Source of the DNA: Porphyrobacter sp.
Lineage (GTDB): Bacteria > Pseudomonadota > Alphaproteobacteria > Sphingomonadales > Sphingomonadaceae
Direction: 5' to 3'
DNA: 64,000 bases
Assembly: GCA_017744315.1 (NCBI GenBank)
Contig: JAGIBN010000003.1
Location: 310,001 to 374,000, forward strand
Within the stretch, counting starts at the first letter, position 1, and each line of letters starts with the position of its first letter. Below the pieces are notes generated by a model. The model saw only the letters and a list, made by a program, of their open reading frames with translations. It did no database searches and had not been told where the DNA came from. Shown here one piece after another: positions 60,171 to 64,000 of this stretch. The translations under genes and the position numbers were made by a program.

Positions 60171-60448
60171 TCGGCGTCCCCATCGGACACGGACTCATCG
60201 TGCCCGGTGCCGCTAGACAGGAACACCAGGCCCATCAGGGCCGACATCAGCAGGACAGCTAGCCCCACGCCAAGCGCCGTCGCGATGAAGAGGTGGATCG
60301 AGGGCATCCCCGAGGTCAGGTAGACCCATCCAAGAGCCACCACCACCACGACAAGGGTGAAGGCGAACATCCACTTCATCAAACGCTTGTAGCGCGCCCA
60401 GGCGTGCGCGGAGGTACCGGGGTCATCGAGCGGGGAACGCTTGGTCAT
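60146..60448 (-). CDS. Small two-helix membrane protein
   Basis: A 100-residue product with a charged N-terminus ([15 protein letters not shown]), two membrane helices ([20 protein letters not shown] and [25 protein letters not shown]), and an acidic tail ([19 protein letters not shown]). No family was recognised. Its 3' end overlaps the ferredoxin gene by 25 bases on the opposite strand. Confidence 0.65.
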   Translation of the reverse strand: MTKRSPLDDPGTSAHAWARYKRLMKWMFAFTLVVVVVALGWVYLTSGMPSIHLFIATALGVGLAVLLMSALMGLVFLSSGTGHDESVSDGDADQADGRKR

Positions 60449-60554
60449 GCGGATCACATGGTCCCTGGGACCCCGCTTGGCAACGCAAGAGCGCTGCGAT
60501 TTGGCCAAGCCCTTGTTTCATGTCATGTTACGCATCCAAGAAGGGAGAGTCGCC

Positions 60555-60983
60555 ATGACTATCGCCCGAGTGATCGCTGGCCGTAACCAGCAGATCATCG
60601 AATGTTCGCCAGGGGAAACCGTTCGTGCGGCCGCAGAGCGGCTGGCCGAAAACCGGATCGGCGCCATGCCTGTTGTAACAGGCGGCCGGGTCGACGGGAT
60701 CTTTTCGGAACGTGACCTGCTCTACTGCATAGCCAAGCACGGTGCCGCCGCGCTCGACCTGAAGGTGAGCGAAGTGATGACGGCCCCACCTATTGCGGCC
60801 GAGCCCGCGACTGACGTCCTCGACGCGCTTGAGGTCATGACCTTGCGCCGGATCCGCCACCTGCCAGTGTTCGATGGCGACCATCTCGCGGCGTTCATTT
60901 CGATAGGCGACCTCGTGAAATACCGCCTTGAACTGGTCGAGAGCGAGGCCAACGCCATGCGCGATTACATTCGTACCGCTTGA
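60555..60983 (+). CDS. Tandem CBS domain protein
   Basis: The 142-residue protein consists of two CBS domains: ECSPGETVRAAAERLAENRIGAMPVVTGGRVDGIFSERDLL, and VMTAPPIAAEPATDVLDALEVMTLRRIRHLPVFDGDHLAAFISIGDLVKYRL. Such stand-alone pairs bind adenosine ligands (AMP, ATP, SAM) and regulate partner proteins. No partner is evident here. Start chosen after AAGGGAGA. Confidence 0.9.
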   Translation: MTIARVIAGRNQQIIECSPGETVRAAAERLAENRIGAMPVVTGGRVDGIFSERDLLYCIAKHGAAALDLKVSEVMTAPPIAAEPATDVLDALEVMTLRRIRHLPVFDGDHLAAFISIGDLVKYRLELVESEANAMRDYIRTA

Positions 60984-61005
60984 GCCGGGGCAGGGGGGAA
61001 CCTAC

Positions 61006-61344
61006 ATGCCGGCTATGGCCCATGCTCTCACTCTCACTCCGGCCGCCGCGAACCGCGTCGGCGCTATCGCCCGCAAGCAAGGCCGTGAGGCCATTCTTCG
61101 CCTGTCGGTGGAGGGCGGAGGCTGCTCCGGGTTCCAGTACAAATTCGATCTGGCAGATGGTACCGACGCTGAGGACGCAATCAGCGAGACCGAAGGCGTG
61201 AAGCTGGTGGTCGATCCGGTGAGCCTGGAGCTCGTCGCCGGCAGCGTGGTCGACTTCGTCGAATCGCTCGGCGGCGCGGCCTTCAAGGTTGAGAATCCCA
61301 ACGCTGCCGCCGGTTGCGGTTGCGGTTCCAGTTTCGGAATCTAA
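61006..61344 (+). CDS. erpA: A-type Fe-S cluster insertion protein (ErpA/IscA)
   Basis: The 112-residue HesB-like protein has the three cluster cysteines: Cys40 (EGGGCSGFQYKF) and Cys104/Cys106 (GCGCGSSFGI), with VVDPVSLELVAGSVVDFVESLGGAAFKVENPNAAAG between them. This pattern is closer to ErpA, which delivers clusters to apo-targets, than to SufA at 33346. Either of two ATGs three codons apart may be used. It is 10 bases from xthA. Confidence 0.88.
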   Translation: MPAMAHALTLTPAAANRVGAIARKQGREAILRLSVEGGGCSGFQYKFDLADGTDAEDAISETEGVKLVVDPVSLELVAGSVVDFVESLGGAAFKVENPNAAAGCGCGSSFGI

Positions 61345-61354
61345 TGTCCGCGCG

Positions 61355-62128
61355 ATGCGGATAGCCAGCTTCAATATCAACGGCGTCAAAGCGCGCCTGC
61401 CCCGTCTTATCGAATGGCTCGAGGAAACTCGGCCGGCCGTCGCTTGCCTGCAGGAAGTGAAGAGCCAGGAAGAAGGCTTCCCGTTCGAAGAGTTCGAAAA
61501 GATCGGCTACCACGCGATCTGCCACGGCCAGAAGGGCTTCAACGGCGTGGCGATCCTGGCTGACGGGGTCGCGCCGGTGGAAAGCGGTCGCGGCCTTCCC
61601 GGGGATCCAGAAGACGAACAGGCCCGCTTTATCGAGGCCGACGTGCGGGGCGTTCGGGTGGTGAATCTCTACCTCCCGAACGGCAATCCGCAGCCCGGCC
61701 CCAAGTTCGACTACAAGATCGCCTGGATGGAACGCTTGCGCACACGCCTCACCGAGCTGCTCGAAAGTGAGCTGCCAGTTGTAGTGGTGGGCGACTTCAA
61801 CGTCATTCCGGAGGACAAGGACGTGTTTTCGGTCAGGGCCATGGCCAACGACGCTCTGATGCAGCCCGCTTCGCGCGACGCCTATGCTCGGCTGCTCAAC
61901 GATGGCTGGACCGACGCGATCGACACCCTCAATCCGCGCGGCGGCGTATGGACCTTCTGGGACTATCAGGCCGGTGCCTGGCAACGCGACCATGGCTTTC
62001 GGATCGACCACCTGCTGCTTTCACCGCAGGCGGCAGACCGAATGACGGGCGCGGGCGTCGACAAGGCTTATCGCGGTCGCGAGAAAGCAAGCGACCATGC
62101 GCCGGTCTGGGTCGAAATCAGGGACTGA
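61355..62128 (+). CDS. xthA: Exodeoxyribonuclease III
   Basis: Base-excision-repair AP endonuclease and 3'-5' exonuclease. The 257-residue protein has MRIASFNINGVKARLPRLIEWL, ACLQEVKSQEEGFP (metal Glu), VVNLYLPNGNPQ, VVVVGDFNVIPEDKDVF (active-site Asp/Asn), GWTDAIDTLNP and YRGREKASDHAPVWVEI (catalytic Asp-His). All active-site residues are present. Confidence 0.96.
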   Translation: MRIASFNINGVKARLPRLIEWLEETRPAVACLQEVKSQEEGFPFEEFEKIGYHAICHGQKGFNGVAILADGVAPVESGRGLPGDPEDEQARFIEADVRGVRVVNLYLPNGNPQPGPKFDYKIAWMERLRTRLTELLESELPVVVVGDFNVIPEDKDVFSVRAMANDALMQPASRDAYARLLNDGWTDAIDTLNPRGGVWTFWDYQAGAWQRDHGFRIDHLLLSPQAADRMTGAGVDKAYRGREKASDHAPVWVEIRD

Positions 62129-62154
62129 CCGCACTTCCCAGGCGGCCGTCCTGC

Positions 62155-62811
62155 TCAGCGATAGAAGATGTGAGTATCGATGCGCGCAAGCTGCTGCTTG
62201 CGGTTGGCCCAGCTCGGCTTCACGTAAGTAGCGTGAAAGAACATCGCGTTGTCGGCCGCGCACGCCCATAAGCCCTGGTGGGCAATCTGAGCGACCGCTT
62301 TAGCCTTGCGCCACGCGGCAGAGTTCTCGTCGGCCTGCGGGATGCGACCGCCTCTGACGAACGAAAACTGTGCGCGCTGGGTGATGACCGAGCAATAGTC
62401 GCTCGGGTAGATCCCTGACATCGCGCGATTGATGACGACTTTGGCCACGGCCAGCTGACCGTCGAGCGGCTCGCCGCGAGCTTCGAAGTAAACGGCCTCT
62501 GCAAGGCACTTCATGTCGGCCGAAAGCTCGGCATCGATCGGCATATCGCCGACGAGTTCCTGGAGCGAAGCAGCCTGGCGGTAGCGCGCAGCAGCCTCTT
62601 CACCGAATTCCTGAACGTCGATCGGCTGAGCCGATTCTTCAATTACGAACCGCGGTTCGTCGGCCGCGGACACATCGGTCACGACGGCAACTCCGTCCTG
62701 GAGCGGAACGGTTTCTTCCTGGGCCCAGGCCCCCGTGCTGCCGGCGCCAAACATGGCAACAAAACCGGCAATGGCCGTGAGCATCGCTCCGGCCCCAAAA
62801 GTCTTCGACAT
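62155..62811 (-). CDS. SleB-type cell wall hydrolase
   Basis: The 218-residue protein has a signal peptide (to GAWAQEE), a variable region, and the Hydrolase_2 domain: LSADMKCLAEAVYFEARGEPLDGQLAVAKVVINRAMSGIYPSDYCSVITQRAQFSFVRGG, then AVAQIAHQG and DNAMFFHATYVKPSWANRKQQLARIDTHIFYR. The catalytic Glu is in YFEARGE. It is a lytic transglycosylase type enzyme acting on peptidoglycan; SleB opens spore cortex in bacilli, but here it is a general wall enzyme. Confidence 0.92.
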   Translation of the reverse strand: MSKTFGAGAMLTAIAGFVAMFGAGSTGAWAQEETVPLQDGVAVVTDVSAADEPRFVIEESAQPIDVQEFGEEAAARYRQAASLQELVGDMPIDAELSADMKCLAEAVYFEARGEPLDGQLAVAKVVINRAMSGIYPSDYCSVITQRAQFSFVRGGRIPQADENSAAWRKAKAVAQIAHQGLWACAADNAMFFHATYVKPSWANRKQQLARIDTHIFYR

Positions 62812-63006
62812 TAGAACAAAACTTAAGGCGGTGAGTGCCCCGACACAGGCCCGGGAAAGCGATTACGTACGACCCGTACCCCGCGCTCCATCTGCAGCCT
62901 GCCGGCCACTCCCCGTCTGCGCGCTGGTTGGCGCGGCATCATGCCGTGCGCTTAACCGCCTACGCTGTGGGAAGTTGGGGGCCAGATAGCCAATCGCGCC
63001 ATGCCA

Positions 63007-63348
63007 TCAACGTGCGGATCCCGCCAAAGCGATGAACCGTTCTCCATCCGCGATGTCCAGTTCGACGATCCAAAGATCATCGTCCTGGCGCTTGCGACGA
63101 TCGCAATAATCCCAAAATTCTTGCGGTTTTTCAAGGTCCTGCAGGCGAGTCTGGGTCCAGGCACGGCTACCGTCGGCCTGTGGCATTCGTTCATATGCTT
63201 TGGCTGGGGCGCTGCTGGCGCAACAAACGACAAGCAAAGTCCCGGCATCGCGTTCGCCTTTTGCGATGACCGTCGCGAAACCACCCGCGGCTTCGACGGA
63301 TCGAATCAACCCGGAAACTTCGACATGAGCAGGAAGCCGCCCCTCCAT
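63007..63348 (-). CDS. DUF1491 family protein
   Basis: The 113-residue protein reads RLPAHVEVSGLIRSVEAAGGFATVIAKGERDAGTLLVVC, then YERMPQADGSRAWTQTRLQDL and FWDYCDRRKRQDDDLWIVELDIADGERFIA. This is the DUF1491 pattern, an alphaproteobacterial family of unknown function. The start at 63348 has GAAGGTGA upstream and lies 4 bases after the thioesterase stop, so both belong to one operon with ptsN. Confidence 0.85.
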   Translation of the reverse strand: MEGRLPAHVEVSGLIRSVEAAGGFATVIAKGERDAGTLLVVCCASSAPAKAYERMPQADGSRAWTQTRLQDLEKPQEFWDYCDRRKRQDDDLWIVELDIADGERFIALAGSAR

Positions 63349-63352
63349 CGAA

Positions 63353-63847
63353 TCACCTTCTGGCCCGATATCCGGGCAGACTCGACAGCGGAATGTGCGA
63401 TCGCATGAAGGTTCCAGTGCCGCGGCCGATCTCTTCACCTTCTGAATCGGTGAGATGGGCATCGGCAATGAACACCCGCCGTCGACCGCTCACCCACCGC
63501 CCTTCGGCGATCACTTCTCCGCCACGGACCGGCTTGGTGAAGAGCAGGTTGAAGCCAGTCGTGAGAAGGAACCGGTCGGTGACCATCGAATTCGCCGCGT
63601 AGAACGCGGCGTCATCCAGCATCTTGAAGTAGATCGTCCCATGCGCCGCCCCGGCAGCGTGGAAATGCTGCTCGTCGACCGTGAAGCGAATCCGCGAATG
63701 GCCTTCGCCGAGGATTTCCAGCCGGGATTCGAACAGCCGGTTCACCGGCGCTGCGGCATAGAGCGATTCGAGCGCGCGATAGTGGACGTCGGCGCCGCTG
63801 GCTCCGGCTATGTCGGGCACGTCAGGCGGCGTCGCGGTCCGTGGCAT
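63353..63847 (-). CDS. PaaI-type hotdog-fold thioesterase
   Basis: The 164-residue protein is a hotdog thioesterase: SRIRFTVDEQHFHAAGAAHGTIYFKMLDDAAFYAANSMV, where the H-G-x-x-x-x-K-x-L-D-D-A block holds the catalytic acid, then LLTTGFNLLFTKPVRGGEVIAEGRWVSGRRRVFIADAHLTDSEGEEIGRGTGTFM. It should hydrolyse an acyl-CoA. Its first 26 bases lie inside the end of the ptsN gene. Confidence 0.88.
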   Translation of the reverse strand: MPRTATPPDVPDIAGASGADVHYRALESLYAAAPVNRLFESRLEILGEGHSRIRFTVDEQHFHAAGAAHGTIYFKMLDDAAFYAANSMVTDRFLLTTGFNLLFTKPVRGGEVIAEGRWVSGRRRVFIADAHLTDSEGEEIGRGTGTFMRSHIPLSSLPGYRARR

Positions 63848-64000
63848 TGGTCAACAAGCCATAGAGCGCTTCCTCGTCGGGCGCGTCGCTCAGAGCCTCG
63901 TGAACCCGCTCGTCACGCATCAGGCGCGAGATTGCGGCAAGGGCGTGAAGGTGCGTCGCGCCGCTATTTTCCGGCGACAGCAAGCCGATGACGAGATCGA
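63822..64000 (-). CDS. ptsN: PtsN (EIIA-Ntr-like) protein, 3' end only
   Basis: Only the last 58 residues are in the window: DLVIGLLSPENSGATHLHALAAISRLMRDERVHEALSDAPDEEALYGLLTNATD and two more. The LSPENSGATHLHALAAISRLMRD block is the C-terminal part of the PTS IIA nitrogen-regulatory protein, a phosphate-relay regulator of potassium and nitrogen physiology. The active-site His lies outside the window. Overlaps the thioesterase gene by 26 bases. Confidence 0.9.
   Translation of the reverse strand, partial: DLVIGLLSPENSGATHLHALAAISRLMRDERVHEALSDAPDEEALYGLLTNATDRDAA

Overview
The window looks like ordinary chromosome from a high-GC alphaproteobacterium, most likely Sphingomonadales (Sphingomonadaceae/Erythrobacteraceae). 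This rests on gene content and order: pcm-like/tolC followed by a DUF2497 (PopZ-type) gene, a suf operon headed by an Rrf2 regulator and carrying a DUF559 gene, DUF2093, DUF1491, MmcB behind an alphaproteobacterial LexA box (GTTC-N7-GTTC), and LytS/LytTR two-component pairs. No insertion sequence, prophage, CRISPR array, integrase or plasmid function was found. Genes are densely packed and often overlap by 1-4 bases; the only gene-free stretch longer than 300 bases is the AT-rich 5481-5980.

Layout. 1-5.5 kb: a secreted DUF2141 protein, a two-gene lipid unit (diacylglycerol-kinase-family protein plus a Tam41/Mmp37-like nucleotidyltransferase), an M20 amidohydrolase, tRNA-Arg(CCG), a 2OG-Fe(II) oxygenase and an orphan Flp pilin with its own terminator. 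6-12.8 kb: ppk-ppx polyphosphate operon, a small Lys-rich protein, a divergent pair of secreted proteins and a second lipid kinase. 12.8-23 kb: LexA-boxed mmcB, a frameshifted sterol-desaturase-family gene, a PAS-like acidic protein, M48 protease, DsbA-like protein, a LytS/LytTR pair, a three-way-junction palindrome ahead of nadC, RNase T2, tadA and rpmB. 23-33 kb: phytase-like esterase, M23 peptidase, DUF2093, xseA/purD with overlapping divergent start codons, a degenerate proline-dehydrogenase-like protein with a CelD-type acetyltransferase, adenosine kinase, an EI24 membrane protein, a lipoprotein and a repeat protein.

33-39.3 kb is one tightly coupled minus-strand operon for Fe-S cluster assembly (regulator, sufB, DUF559, sufC, sufD, sufS, SufT-type, sufA), starting at a perfect 9-bp-arm palindrome. 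Beside it is a candidate minus-strand small RNA with a textbook terminator. 39.5-48.8 kb: pyrD, ggt, acyl-CoA synthetase, a thiS-thiG fusion, a MerC protein behind a Zur-like box, ctaA-cutA and rplM-rpsI with terminator. 48.9-57 kb: a winged-helix membrane protein, DUF4239, a lipid kinase/metallophosphoesterase pair, an UrrA-like protein, a second LytS/LytTR pair and class I fumarase. 57.2-64 kb: a shortened pcm-like gene, tolC, DUF2497, a ferredoxin-like protein, CBS protein, an A-type Fe-S carrier, xthA, SleB hydrolase, DUF1491, a PaaI-type thioesterase and the 3' end of ptsN.

Most of this is core metabolism and envelope biology. The observations most worth following are the Tam41-like/lipid-kinase pair, the structured element before nadC, the candidate sRNA at 39.3-39.45 kb, the SUF operator palindrome, the proline-dehydrogenase fold lacking its substrate arginines, and the ThiS-ThiG fusion with an internal GG. 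All functional statements are from reading the sequence; no database search was run.
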